In this document: positions 33,873 to 46,929 of the stretch, in pieces
Layout: each line of letters opens with the position of its first letter
Numbering within the stretch: the stretch's first letter is position 1
Assembly (NCBI GenBank): GCA_025786725.1
Contig: JAHLTZ010000004.1
Span: forward strand, 372,001 to 436,000
Length of the DNA stretch: 64,000 nucleotides
DNA from: Syncephalis fuscata
Taxonomy: Eukaryota > Zoopagomycota > Zoopagomycetes > Zoopagales > Piptocephalidaceae
Direction: 5' to 3'
Program-made: the position numbers and the translations under genes
The notes under the pieces: generated by a model
What the model was told of the DNA's origin: nothing
Seen by the model: the letters and a program-made list of their open reading frames with translations, nothing else
Databases searched by the model: none

Positions 33873-35321
33873 ATGAAAGCCACTTTTGAAAACCACTCCA
33901 GCGGTACAGACGACGTTGACCGTGACGCCGAAGCACAACACAGCCAGGCAAGCGTAAGCGTGACGCGTCAGCCGGCTCCAATGCTCGGTCTGGCCATTCC
34001 AGCATGCGGAAACGGGATTTCTGGGCTGGTCTAACTCGTTTCCTTGATGCGTTTTTTAGGTTGGCTTCAAAAGATTAAGGCCAACTTGTCATAGCTAATC
34101 TACCCCATACCTTCTATAGAAAAGATGCATACGGCTTTTTTCACCAGCCTGTCGATACCACGATAGTGACCGACTATCTTACGGTAATTCGTAAACCGAT
34201 GGATCTTACGACCATGCGAACCAAAGTACTTGAGCATAGTTATGTAACTTTAGAGGAATTTAGAGTAAGTAGCCATTGCCACTTCAATGCAATAATATCA
34301 ATGGCCACTTTTTGCATTATAGGATGACATTGCATTAATATGCAATAATGCACGTATTTATAATAAGCCAGACACCATCTACTATCGAGAGGCTGCTCGA
34401 CTATGGGAGTATGCTGATCGAGTGCTTAAACGAAGCGGATCTCATTTGTTGTCACCTGAAAAAGACGATCAACCTGAACAAACCATTGCTGCCCACCACG
34501 AATCATCCGAATGGAACAAAAAGAATTGGAACGAAGAAGAAGTAGATGTAGTTGGTATGTTGGCCGATGGGCAAACCTCAACGCGAATCAATACGACAGT
34601 ATCAGCGACGACAACACCGGTATCCGTGCGATCATCCAGTGGAAATCAACATAAAACAAACGATTCATCCTACTCATCTGGTAAATGTTATATTATTAGT
34701 TAAGTGTACATTAAAATATTAATTGCCATTGTGACAAATAGTATCTACCAAAAAACCAGCCTATCATAATATTCGACGACGTAAATATGTCGATGCATCA
34801 TTCCGCACACTGGCCGATGGTAGCTTCAAAGAGTGTAAGTTACGCAATATTATTTTGCAAAATTATCTTATAATTATGTATAGTTGAAGAGGAACAATGG
34901 CTGGCTAGCTTGCCTGATTATGGCCTGCCACCAACCTTGCAGGTAACATCCGTAACCAACAACAATAAAGGCAGTGAAATTATAGAAAAGCCTGGTAAGT
35001 AATTTATTAATTAGCGACTGTTTTAGTTTAACACTGCCATAACAATGGTTTTTATTAGCTGGGTTTTTAGATTATGGTCCCTATGCTAGATTGGCACCAA
35101 AGAATCCGCCCCCTACTGCTGATCGAGCCATGTACTTGTTCTCTACATATGGTGACGAGATCGGAGAAGCTTATGCACGTAGCCTTGAAGCATTTACCTG
35201 TGACATGGATGATGATGTTAAATTGTTGGTACACGAACGGTTAAACCGTTTATCAGAAGGAGCACATGCCATTGTACATCAAGTGGTGCAAATTGCAGCA
35301 CAACAAAATGAAACCAAATAA
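33873..35321 (+). CDS. BRD7/BRD9-like bromodomain protein
   Basis: Chromatin reader. The bromodomain core reads RKDAYGFFHQPVDTTIVTDYL, then IRKPMDLTTMRTKV, then DDIALICNNARIYNKPDTIYYREAARL; the Asn in CNNARIYN is the acetyl-lysine anchor. Downstream exons 34323-34680, 34742-34834, 34884-34994 and 35071-35321 encode RRRKYVDASFRTLADGSF, a EEEQWLASLPDYGLPP stretch, a DYGPYARLAPKNPPP block, and a helix-rich C-terminus (LVHERLNRLSEGAHAIVHQVVQIA). This fits the BRD7/9 family, found in SWI/SNF-type remodelers. The first part (33873 to about 34120) is unresolved: a start MKATFENHSS at 33873 is likely, but the exon joining it to the bromodomain needs either an odd splice or one missing base near 34090. 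Confidence 0.8.
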
Positions 35322-35406
35322 ATAAACATTGTTGATAGGAAACGTATAGGCATATATTTATAATTATATCTGTATATGTTATGATAAACATTAATGATAG
35401 ACCCAT

Positions 35407-38400
35407 TTAAGCCGCCGATGTATTTAAAGGCTGTGTAAGGGCCGCTGACGCTTCTTGAGAGTGACGAGGAGTTTGACTAATCTCCGACGGAGTATCGTTG
35501 TAGCCATTTATATGACTATTATGCATGACCTGAGACGCCAATCCACCTCGAGGAATGCATTTGCCCGGAGTATCAATAGCAAATGGCAATGGAATCTCGC
35601 GAATGGCTCGGAAATTACCACAATTATTAACGTGCTACGTTATAATAAATGTCATCATTAATATCGTATATTATTGTATTATTATAAACACCTACTTCGT
35701 TCTCCATACGGTAGAAGTTCCATTGGAAGCGTCTAGTTAAATAGTTTGTCAAAAAATATACACTTTTTCTAAATTAATCTACCTAAATACTTCGAGTAAA
35801 GCTAGAATGAATGCGACAATTCGATGGTCATAAAATATGCCCCATAGACTTGGAGAAATATTCAATAGCCATGCAGCACGCAGTAACAAATCCGATCCCA
35901 TAGCAAAGTAATAGGTCTATTAAATATTGGTTAACAACTGAGTTAAATGGTAGTCATTAATACTTACCCATTTATAAGGGAAAACAAGTTCATCGCGTAA
36001 AAATCGATTTTTACTGCCTTGTTGAAAGAATCCCCAGTCCATGTAGAGATCCCAGAAGGTTGCATAACCTGTTACAAAAATAGATACAATGATCCAGAGA
36101 ATCTTCCATATTGATTGATCTGTATAAAGACAAATAGACGATTAGATAAATAAATACAAATAGATGTGGGCTTACCCGAAATACGATTTGCAGCTGCCAG
36201 GAATGTTACGGCAATAGTACCGCTATATTTAAATGCATTGGCCAAATGAGGCCATGCCATCTTCGAATCATAGTATCGACGAAGGCATTGCATTAAACGC
36301 CAGAATGGAGGTAGAACGGCAATAAATGGAGTAATCCAACTAACTTGTAATCACAGTGATCGCCTAAATATAAAGTGTTAATACCATGTATGTTTACTGA
36401 TAACACTACTCACCAAGCTCTTCCCAATCAGTGACATAAGTGCAAACTGTCAATTGAAGCATAGTAAACAGATACACTAGACTACAAAGTTCATCAGCAA
36501 TAAAAAAGTCACGGAACTGAACGTCAAAAAGACCACTAAAGAAAATACGTGTCTATTAAACAGGGATATATATATATATATATAAGTAATGTGTAAATAT
36601 ATTCATTAGCATAATATACAACTTACCGCAACTATAATACTCCAGCGTCTTGCTGAGTAGTAGAATATATTGAATGGCAAAAACATAATAGCCAGTACAA
36701 TACCTATGAAGATAGCCGGGAAATATTCAGATGGCAGTGTATCAGGCCATGGATTTGTTACAGATATTGCTACACAATAAGCAAATATAACAAAGAATAC
36801 ACCGGGAAACTACAATGATTAAATACCATGGGTGGTTAGTAATTGCTATTAATGCTGTTCCACTACTAACTTACTTCAAGAAATTGATAAAAATGCAGAT
36901 GATCACGTGGATCAACTTCAAAAATAAACTTGTAATTAACATGATACCGTGTCCAGGCACGCACATTAATGGCGAATAACAGCATAAACAAAACTGGTAA
37001 AAAGAAACTACTAAATATCTGCAATAGTCTAGAATCAAGCGAATCACGGCCTGCACCATCCTTGGCAACTATAATACAAGCATTAGTAGAGTAACTTATA
37101 TATATACATATAGTCTAGTTATTATTACCCTGTGATACAGCATGGAAAATAGCAGGAATGCCCAAGCCTAAGTAAAGACCAAATCGAAACATGGGTGCAC
37201 GGAACGACTAAATAAATAGGTTAAAAGTCTGTATAATATACATGCAACTCTATTGCTTACGTGTAATTCCTCAGAAGGTAATCGCAGCAATTGCATAGCA
37301 CGTCTTCTTGATCCATCTTCAAAATGTCTAGTAAATAGTTCCTATAATGCATGTTAATAAATAGATAGATACTTGTAATAACTGCTTGTTCTTACCTCAG
37401 CACGTCCTTGTGTCTGTTGAATACTGTCAGAGTGGGCAAAGTCGTAATCTTCCATTTTCTTTAAATAGTAATCTTTAAATTTACGGTCTGCCATCTACAA
37501 TAGCGTTTAAATGGTTATTATATGTTGTTATACTTTATCACTGACTTACCTTGTCAAACTTTTTTAGGATTTTAACAAATCCTGATTGATTTAATGTCTA
37601 TACATAAGAAATAATTAGTCTTATTTTGCTATGATAAATAGTAGCTTACACGATAATTTTGGAGTAAACGGATATTACGATAGTATTCTAATAAAGCCTT
37701 GCGAATACGGCGCTTGGCTGCCTTAATTTGAGTATCAATCCGATGATCTTCTGATGCTAAGGCTCCCACCGAATCTCTATCTCCATTGACTGAAGGCGTG
37801 GCCGATTGAGTTGGCTGCCAAGCTTGTCCCAGATGGCGCAAATAAGCTATATTGGCTTGTTGCAATCGAGCAATAATGGCCGTCGATGGGGATAACGACT
37901 TTGATTCATTAGTCAAAGGGATACTAGGTATAGTCGTGCCATCCTCAAGAACACGCAGAGATGCAGGTGTATCTATTATGGTCATCATACGTGTCAATAG
38001 TAGATATCAAATAATAGAATACATAGTGATACCGTCATCAATACTATCTAATCGTTAATGACTTACTAGGAGGAGTTAATTTATCTTTACTGCCATCTGC
38101 TTGTCCTTGTTCATATGATGCAATAATATCACATTGTTTTTGTAATAGCTCCAATCGTTCAAGTAATTTAGTCTCGTTTTCTAATCAAAAAATAAACACT
38201 CTATATAATAAAATATAGTCTATTTACCTTTATAAAATTGTTCAACCATTTCCAATTCAACATTTAACATATCAAAGAACTCCACTTCTTCTTGCGTGCA
38301 ATCCAATAATAACAGTGAAAGTTCTCGTTCCGCCTCTGTTTCATTTAATGTATTAGTGAATTTCTATTAATAGATTAATATGAATGGTAATATTTACCGT

Positions 38401-39089
38401 GCGGTGTCATTTCATTGGGTGGCTTAATAACATTTTTACCACTAGATGATTTTCTTGAATGTAGTGTATTATTATCCTCGTTATCGAGTGGTGGCAATGA
38501 CCAGCCAAGACTTGTTGATACACGGCGTAGTATATTAATACCGGATTGAGTGCTGAAATTGCGGAAATGACCACGCTTTGGCGCTACTGGGTTATGAACA
38601 GTACTATGTGGAGATTATATGATGAAGCCGTAGCTAACAACGGCTCTCGAGACGGTGTCTCAACGGCATACTAACGCGGTGACCACCATTTGGTGTAACG
38701 GCTGACGGACTAGTAATAGTTGGCTCATTTGTCGGAGATGTTGATAATGCCGACGCGAGTATTATCTCAGCATTCATATCATTATCGTTCGTATCCCACC
38801 GGCTTATCGATAGCAGCAATATCAGCAGCACCACTACCGTTAAATGGTGTGGATGAATCTTTCTGGGATAACGTGCCATAGTGACGATCCCCACGACCAT
38901 CAAGCGAAAGACGCTGGTCCTTTGATTTTGATCGCTTAGTTGGTACATAAGCCGCAGTTGATCCATCTTGTATCATCGCGTCCGTGCAGAGTGGACCCGC
39001 TTTATGGCCTTTTTAAGCCCTTTATAATCGATATACTTTTTGCGCCATTCAGGCACAGATTCTGCGTACAAATACTTTGCAAATTTCAT
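35407..39089 (-). CDS. SYG1: SPX/EXS-domain phosphate exporter (Syg1/XPR1 family)
   Basis: The N-terminal SPX start is MKFAKYLYAESVPEWRKKYI followed by DYKGLKKAIKRV, the inositol-pyrophosphate-sensing Lys helix. SPX helices continue around 38400-38200 (ELSLLLLDCTQEEVEFFDMLNVELEM, LLERLELLQKQC) and 37680-37480 (LEYYRNIRLLQNY). The C-terminal EXS domain, about 37200-35580, has several hydrophobic helices and the signature [29 protein letters not shown]. The disordered tail is Ser/Thr/Gln-rich. The family exports phosphate or signals phosphate status at plasma membrane or Golgi. The Ser-rich linker between 38976 and 38590 changes frame several times (near 38974, 38810, 38660, 38610), each repairable by one or two missing bases, without intron signals; see findings. 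Only 85 bp separate its stop from the bromodomain gene. Confidence 0.88.
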
Positions 39090-39876
39090 GTTGGTTCTAC
39101 ATGAATTACTAAAGGGTGTTATTAGAGGTATTACTGTTGTACTAATAAAGATGTTATATAACAATGACTAAAGATAAGGTATACTAAGCATAAAGACAGT
39201 GCCAACCGTAACCATAGGCCAGCGGTTGTTGTTGTTGTTCCTATAAACAGTATGCAAGAACAATACGAAGAGCGAAAGAAAGAGCGAAAGAAGACAAGTA
39301 GCTGCGCTCGCGTTAAAAACAAGAAATATAAACACCAATAATAAAGGGTTTGCACGCTGTAGCCGTAAAGAGTGGAGATAGTCAAGGGCGCGGCGACTTC
39401 AAGCCTGAATTCGATATGACAGGTTGCAGCTTGTTTGCTTGATGCTGCAGAAAACAGGTAACTACAAATTCATATAAAATAGCGGTCAGATAGAATTGGA
39501 CAGTTGGCAAGCTAAATAGTCGTTCGGCTATCTCGGCTATTGCACAATAAATAGATATACTTGAGAAAAGCAATAAAAAATGATAACATAATAGGCTGGG
39601 ACGGAATAGAGCGGCTCTTCTAACCATCTAATGGAATATCAATAATCCGGGAATATGACATTTATTCATCTAAGAAGGATGTCACATGTTGAACACGCAC
39701 ACACTCACATGTACACTTACATTAAGTAAAATCAGGTGATGAGTGTTTATAGAACATAAATAAAAGTCATTGATCCTTCAATTGTGTGTGTGTGCGTGTA
39801 CACAGTCTCGACCGAGAACGTCATCTCTTTGTAATAATTACAAGTAACTAACGAGTGACTATTCTATTGTAAAAAT
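39090..39876. promoter_or_regulatory. Divergent spacer SYG1 / FIG4
   Basis: 787 bp between two divergent start codons. Contains a short GTT repeat (about 39226-39240) and GT-rich sequence around 39783-39800 near the FIG4 leader. Minus ORFs here (39131-39627) show no motif. No gene called. Confidence 0.55.
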
Positions 39877-42800
39877 ATGGCCACACCCACGCCTACAAAT
39901 GAGCCGGGACTGACGAGTGTTCATGGATCTCGTTCTACGGGAACAACATCAGTACCGCAACCTGGACGGAATCATAGTGTTCCATTGGAAGAGAAGCTAT
40001 CGCGGACCGGTCCAGTCCCACCACAAGCAATGCCAGCACAATCAGCACCAAACACACCACCACGACAACATGTAGAGCTTTGTAAATTCTCATTATACGA
40101 AACAAAAGCCGTAAGATTCATAATTACAAAGTGAATTCATAGATTATTAATAATATGGATATATATATATACTGTAGCGTTATTATATTGTTGGATGCGA
40201 TGAGGCTGAATCGCGATTTCGCATATTAAAACTAGATCGTACCTCAGTATATTTAGGAAAAAGCGGTATGACCAATGGAGGTACGGCTGTATCGACTACT
40301 GCTCCAACGACAACAGCGGCACCGGTTACGGCGACCGGTATGCCTACAACAGCAAATACGACGATGCTTGCTACTACTACTACAGCGACAACAGCGGCTG
40401 GTAGTTCAGCACATACGGCATATTTGGCACCCGAACCAATACAGATGTCGACTAATATGTCTCATCCATCAAATGCATCCATTAATTCGGCGACAACGCT
40501 TGTTGACCAACAGCGACATAATAACGCAGCAAATGGTTATGGGCAGTATGGCAGTCGATCAACGATGGAAGAACCACCGGTCGTTGAAGTAGCTGCAGTT
40601 TATTCCCGCGAAGAGTGTGAAAATTTATTAGCTACAATTCAAGTAGGCAATAAAGCAACCGGTGGTATGCATAAAGTTATGGACTTTTATGGTGTTATTG
40701 GTAAATAGCTATCTATAATATAGAAAGTTCATTAATACATAGATATGTACAAATGTATACTAATAGGATTTGTCCGATTTACTGAAGGTTATTATATGGT
40801 ACTTATAACACGTAGAAGACCTGTGGCTACATTAGGTGGTCATTTTATTTATCATGTGGAAGATACAACCTTGCTAAGTATTCGTGGATCATCAAAATTA
40901 GAACGAAAAACCGAGGAGAGTCGGTAAGTAAAGTGAAATGTGCTATAACAACAGTAATAACAATCATAATATAATATCTTATAGATACGTAAATATTTTT
41001 CAAAGTGTCGATTTAAATCAAAACTTTTACTTTTCATATGCCTATGATTTGACAAATACATTACAACGAAATATGACACGTGATCCATCAGAGTCACCGA
41101 AACATAATCCAATGTTTATGTGGAATCATTATTTGGTAGCATCAGCCTTTCCAAATCTTGATTCTAACTGGGTACTGCCAGTAGTCCATGGATTTGTTGA
41201 TCAAAGATGTAAGTAAATATTTATTATGGATTAGAGTTTAATACGTAGCACAATTTACTAATCAATACAATGCTAGGTCTTGACATGCTTGGACATGATG
41301 TATATTTAACGCTAATTGCCAGAAGATCTCGTCACTTTGCTGGTACTCGATTTCTTAAACGAGGGGCCAATGATCGTGGCTATGTTGCAAATGATGTTGA
41401 AACGGAACAAATTGTTCATGATACGCGCTTTACTTCGATGCACCAACCAAATAGACAGCCCAATGGCAATCCAGGCTATACAGCCTATGTACAACATCGA
41501 GGCAGTATTCCATTAAACTGGTCTCAAGATACATCCAATATGGCACGAAAGCCACCCATTCATCGTAAGTCTATTCTTTTTCTTATTATTATTATTATTA
41601 TGATCTATTTATTAACAAAGTGGATATTAGTCAATGTTGTCGATCCATATTATAGTGCTGCAGCTCGTCATTTCGACAATATGTTTGCACGATATGGCAC
41701 ACCTGTTATTGTACTTAATCTTGTTAAGGTAAGCATAGATTTATAGTATTATAGATAGAATCACAGCTAATCTAAAGGTATAGAAACGAGAAAAGACTAG
41801 ACGAGAAGTTATTCTACTTGATGAGTTTACAGAAGCCGTTAATTATCTTAATCAATTCCTGCCAGATGGCAAGATTCAATATATTGCATGGGATATGTCA
41901 CGGGCCTTTAAAAGGTATATTCTACGCTATACTATTAGATAATAGTTGTTTATTTGTATGTAATAATTAGTGAAAAGGAAGATGTAATTAGTATGTTAGA
42001 GAAGATTGGTGAAGATGCATTACAAGAGACGGGATTCTTTCACAGTGGGCCTGAACCGCATATTAATAAAATACGGCGAGAAACAGATGGGTAATAATAA
42101 TATACAACTATATATATATAAATATATAAATATAAATATAAAAATATATAATACTAATATAATTTATTGCTAATATAGAACGGGAGAGCCACTTCATGGT
42201 ATGAATGCACCACATCAACGACAACATGGCGTAGTTCGTACCAATTGCATTGACTGTATTGATAGAACAAATGCAGCTCAATTTGTAATTGGTAAATGTG
42301 CATTTGGTCATCAAGTAAGTGAAGTGTAATATTGCCAAATCTAATAGTATTTTAATAAATCTGTATTATTGTGTCTATTTATTGCTAGTTATACGCACTA
42401 GGCATTATTGAACGACCTACAGTTGAATTCGACTCGGATGCTGTTGATGCTCTTACAGAGTTGTATCACGATCATGGCAATACTATTGCTCTTCAGTATG
42501 GTGGTTCCAATCTGGTCAATACAACACAAACATATCGTAAAATGAATCCATGGTCGAACCAGTCCCGTGATATGCTTGAAGCAATTAAACGATACTATAG
42601 TAATTCGTTTGTAGGCAAGTTACAGCAAAACTAACAGCTATATACATTTCTAATTCCATATAATTTATAGATGCGGAAAAACAAGGAGCAATTAATCTAT
42701 TTCTTGGTAATTATATACCACATCATGGTGGGCCGCCTCTATGGGAGTTACAATCAGATCATCATTTACACAATCTGGATCCAAGAGTTAGACGACCGCG

Positions 42801-44046
42801 TTACAGGTAAATATTACAACTATGTACAGTGCATATGATATCAATGATTAAAATTTATAATATACTATTCTAGCTATATACATTGGTATACAGATCAGCT
42901 TTTAGATAATCAAAAAGATTCAGAATGTGAATTAATCCCACCACCACCATCTGGCACATCATTTGTGGATATTAATGAAGAGGAATTGGCAGAGATGCTT
43001 TAAGAAGTTACTGGCTCGAATTCTATCCAGCGTATGAATTGGCATCACTATCTAAACAATTTACACATAATATGAAAAGTACAAATGAGTAGGTAATTAT
43101 TGATGTATTGATGTAATGTGTTAATTCTAGTTGCAGTAAAGAACCCGATGATTATTCGAGTCCATTTAAGGCAAGAACCAATGACGGGGCCATTTCCACG
43201 ACAGTTGGGTACGTTTATGATGATTTATGAATATTAACTCATACACAATAATAGATTGAATATTGGCGGATTTAAACGTTGGTTAACACTAAGTAATAAA
43301 AACTCAAAGCCAACATTACCAGCTGAAGAAGCTGAGAAAACATCGCCTCATGGGCCGATTGAATTGATCGATCAATCAAACGCTGAACCAAAACTGCCTC
43401 CACCATCAACCATGGACGGTATTGTAGCTCGTCTACTTCAACCACAAGTATCAGATCGTGAAGAGCACGAGTATGGCCGGTAAGTATTAATTAAGTGGTA
43501 TGGCAATAGCATCTAATTGTCGCCATTTAGATATGTGGATCAATTCCGTATGGCATTCCAGTCATTAAAGCCTGTACCAAGTGGTGGACTTATTCAAGAT
43601 CCAACCGTGCTTAAACATCCTGAATATCGCACCTATGCCAATTATGTGGGTCGGGCTCATTTACGCCCCAATGAATTGCGTACAAGTCATGCTGATGAAC
43701 AAATCTACACCACCTATGTTAAATTACCGGGTGAATTGATGGAATATGGTTTAATACGGAGTGAGAAGAGAGTGAAAGTGCTCGACAACGACGAGAAGCC
43801 TATCAACGCTGGTTAAAGACTGGAAAGTTCCGTGGTAAATATCCATTGTCAAAGCGACAACATCAACATCATCATCATCATCACCAACCAGAACATCAAC
43901 ATCAACAAGAGCAACAACAACAACAACAACAACAACAAGATCAACAAGATTATCATCAACAACCATTAGTATCACCGCAACAACTATCACAACCATCGCT
44001 ATTAACACAAGCATTATCATCTGCGTCTTCATCAATGTCCGCTTAA
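39877..44046 (+). CDS. FIG4: Fig4-type Sac-domain PI(3,5)P2 phosphatase
   Basis: Sac phosphatase of the Fab1-Vac14-Fig4 complex on the vacuole. Exons traced: 39877-40110, 40178-40700, 40767-40923, 40985-41208, 41277-41564, 41631-41728, 41784-41914, 41971-42090, 42179-42314, 42389-42614, 42671-42806, 42874-43088, 43131-43208, 43255-43479 and 43531 onward. Landmarks: [21 protein letters not shown], a Thr/Ala-rich insert, [38 protein letters not shown], and the catalytic CX5R loop in [17 protein letters not shown]-terminal Fig4-specific parts include [18 protein letters not shown] and GFKRWLTL. The donor after 42614 is GC. Two one-base breaks are seen: a stop at 43000-43002 (T-run) and another at about 43787-43792. 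After the second, the alternative frame continues [19 protein letters not shown] and a His/Gln-rich tail to 44046. Confidence 0.88.
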
Positions 44047-44098
44047 TTAAAATAATTAAAATGATATGTTTATAATCAAGCTAGTAACTTTATTATAA

Positions 44099-44897
44099 CT
44101 AAGATGCCGCTGCCTTGGCATCTTTTTGTAATTGTTGTTGTTGTTGCGCAGTCAATTTTGTTTGCATAATACTGACAACCGCTATAATAACATTGATAAA
44201 GAGGCATCAACTATCTAGATCTATTGATAAAAGTAAAACTACTTACCACGTAAATTATTCTGTTTAGTGGTAATCGTTTCTTCCAATTTATCCAAATTAC
44301 TGCGTAAAAAGTCTGTTTTACTCTTGTAAAACTTGGTGGCATCTTCACTTGACTAATTTATAACATTATTGTAAATGATTAATAAACTACCAGTAATTAA
44401 TAACTTACCTTTTCAACATAATAGCCGGTGCCCACATCAACAATGACCTTGTCAATGTTTGTCAATTCAGCTGGTACATACATGTATTAACAATTGAATT
44501 AAATTATAAACTACTATATACAATATGGCAATATTTGTTTTTAAATAAAGGATATCGATGCCGTTAATGGAACTAATATTGTACGACCTATTCATTATGA
44601 CTATAAGTATGCTATATATCTATATAGATATATAGTTGTAAAGATCTATTTACCTTCATTCTCTGGCACAATAGACTTGATGGCATCTGCACAGTCTAGG
44701 AATGTAGACTGCACTCTTTTCAATGAAACAAACGAGCCGTTAAAGTGCGATAGTTCCTATATCCAGTTGAGTCAGTAAATATCAGAATAAATAGAGCTAT
44801 TTACATCTTCAAGCTGTTGTTTTACAGATTGTAGCTGTTGCAAATCAAGATCTTGTAGCTGAACAGCTGATCCACCTGACGAAGAAGAGGATGCCAT
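44099..44897 (-). CDS. GIM5: Prefoldin subunit 5
   Basis: Subunit of the hexameric prefoldin co-chaperone that hands nascent actin and tubulin to CCT. Exons: 44897-44805, 44756-44654, 44587-44556, 44483-44409, 44352-44247 and 44181-44099. The joined protein begins MASSSSSGGSAVQLQDLDLQ, then the N-terminal coiled coil (QQLQSVKQQLEDELSHFNGS), then ILVPLTAS and MYVPAELTNIDKVIVDVGTG, YYVEKSSEDATKFYKSK, and the C-terminal coiled coil ending in a Gln/Ala-rich tail. Beta-strand motifs LVPLT, YVP and VDVGTGYYVEK are the prefoldin alpha-class signature. The intron between exons 3 and 4 has no GT or AG ends and fits an AT-AC intron (separate entry). Divergent from PRP46 with only 152 bp between start codons. 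Confidence 0.9.
44484..44555 (-). other. Candidate U12-type AT-AC intron in prefoldin 5
   Basis: On the minus strand the intron starts ATATCCTTTATTT, which matches the U12 AT-AC donor consensus (ATATCCTTT), and ends TTAATAC. It is 72 nt and phase 0. It joins the conserved strand LVPLTAS to MYVPAELTN exactly as in other prefoldin 5 proteins. There is no usable GT donor before the in-frame stop, and no AG acceptor at the junction. The branch-site match is weak. Confidence 0.75.
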
Positions 44898-45049
44898 GAC
44901 GTCAGTGTTAATGAAATGTTTAATACGACGACAATAACCAAATAACAATAACAACAAAAGAAAAGTGTAAAGGAAAGTGTTGACGCGATAGTGGCGACGT
45001 TTTCATTTTACCATTTCTTTCTAATTGCTGTACACCACCAATCGATAAT
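44898..45049. promoter_or_regulatory. Compact bidirectional promoter GIM5 / PRP46
   Basis: 152 bp between the two start codons. It holds a TGACGTCA-like palindrome on the edge (GATGCCATGACGTCAGTG spans the GIM5 start, around 44891-44908), a CRE/ATF-type site. No TATA. Confidence 0.6.
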
Positions 45050-46929
45050 ATGGATGTTGCATCGCCTAATCCTGCAGCGGTCGTGCCTGATCCCGAGACA
45101 ATTATTCGTCGATCACTTGAACGAACGCATAAACTGTTTGGTGATGTTGGAGTGCCGCCTCTAGACTCCAATGATAGGTAAATATGGCCGTGATTCCATA
45201 ATTGATTATTGTTGACTGGTTTGTACTAGTCAACGTGTAAAGCTAACAAGCAAGATTATCGATGAATATGCTGATGTACAAGAATTGCCAGAGGTTATAG
45301 CGAAGAAGCAGGGTGTCAGCAAAACGGCTACATCGGCTGCTAAACGCGCTAAAGTTACGGCAGTGTCCGAACATGCTACTTCAGAGATCACTATGCTTGG
45401 TAAGTAATAGCTATATAGCCTATTAAATATAATATAACATATCTATTTATTAATTATCATCATCATAACATATAAATTAGATGACATTAATACGGCTGAC
45501 GATACCATGCAGCAGGCAATCGATGGCTTAGCAGTGACCAAGAAAAGGTAAGTAATTGCATAGATGTTAAGTAATCAATATATTTATATAATAATTAGTA
45601 CAAGAAATACCAATAATAATGCTTTGGTACTTCGTGCCAATGATACAGTATTACCAACATTTGGTAGCGAAGGCAGTGGTGATTCAATGGTGGTACGCCA
45701 GCCTATCTTTAAAGCAGTACGGCCAACATGGCATGCACCGTGGAAGTTGATGCGTGTAAGTAGTTTAAATGGTTCTGTTTTAGCCTTAATTAATATTATA
45801 TTATTTCATAGGTCATTTCTGGACATTTAGGATGGGTGCGCTGTTTGGCAGTTGAACCTGGCAATAAATGGTTTGCAAGTGGTGCAGGTGATCGAACGAT
45901 TAAAGTAAGTATTTATACTAATAGACCATTAATAATCAAATTACAATTGGTATTAATATGGCATAAATGTAGATTTGGGATCTAGCATCAGGTACACTCA
46001 AACTTTCACTTACTGGACATATTTCATCAGTTCGTGGTCTTGCTGTATCTGAACGACATCCTTATTTGTTCAGTGGCGGTGAAGATAAAATGGTGAAATG
46101 TTGGGATTTGGAATATAACAAGGTGATTCGTCATTATCATGGTCATCTTAGTGGTGTCTATTCATTGGCTGTACATCCAACACTTGATATTCTTGTATCG
46201 GCTGGTCGTGACGCTGTAGCTCGTGTAAGTTATGGCTGTTGATAATAATAATAATAATAATAACTAGAATTGATATATTAATTATAACTACAACTATATA
46301 TATTATATATATATATATATATATAGGTATGGGATATGCGTACGAAACAAGCCATTCATGTATTGACTGGTCATACAAATACGGTGGCTTCAGTACGTAC
46401 TCAAGCAGCTGATCCACAGATTATTACCGGTTCAATGGATAGCACAATTCGTCTATGGGATTTGGCAGCAGGCAAGACAATGTCCACGCTGACCCATCAT
46501 AAGAAGTCTGTGCGAGCACTTGAGTTGCATCCACGTGAATTCACCTTTGCTAGTGGCAGTGCCGATAACATTAAACAGTGGAAGTTCCCTGAAGGTCGTT
46601 TTCTACAAAACTTTGAAGGCCATAACGCTATTGTGAATACACTATCGGTCAACGAGGATGGTGTTATGTTTTCAGGGGCCGATAATGGCACAATGCGATT
46701 CTGGGACTGGAATACTGGCCATTGCTTCCAATCTGGTGACGCTGTTGTCCAGCCAGGTTCATTGGAAAGTGAAGCCGGTGTATTTACATCTATCTTTGAT
46801 CGATCAGGTCTCCGTCTTATTACAGGTGAAGCCGACAAAACAATCAAGGTTTGGAAGGAAGATGAAACGGCCACCGAAGAGACACACCCACTAGACTGGA
46901 CACCATCACTAGCTCGAAAGCGATACTAA
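45050..46929 (+). CDS. PRP46: PRP46/PLRG1 WD40 splicing factor
   Basis: WD-repeat component of the NineTeen-related complex of the spliceosome. Exons: 45050-45177, 45230-45399, 45481-45547, 45599-45755, 45812-45904, 45973-46224 and 46327-46929. An N-terminal about 170-residue region with Ser/Lys-rich disorder precedes [30 protein letters not shown], which is the PLRG1/Prp46 signature leading into seven WD40 blades. Blades end with [54 protein letters not shown] and IKVWKEDET. Length and order match the family. All junctions are GT-AG. Intact. Its presence fits the intron-rich genome. Confidence 0.95.

Noticed and set aside
39131-39627. Minus ORFs upstream of SYG1 with hydrophobic stretches
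   Set aside because: They precede the clear SPX start MKFAKYLYAE and show no link to it; most likely leader or promoter sequence.
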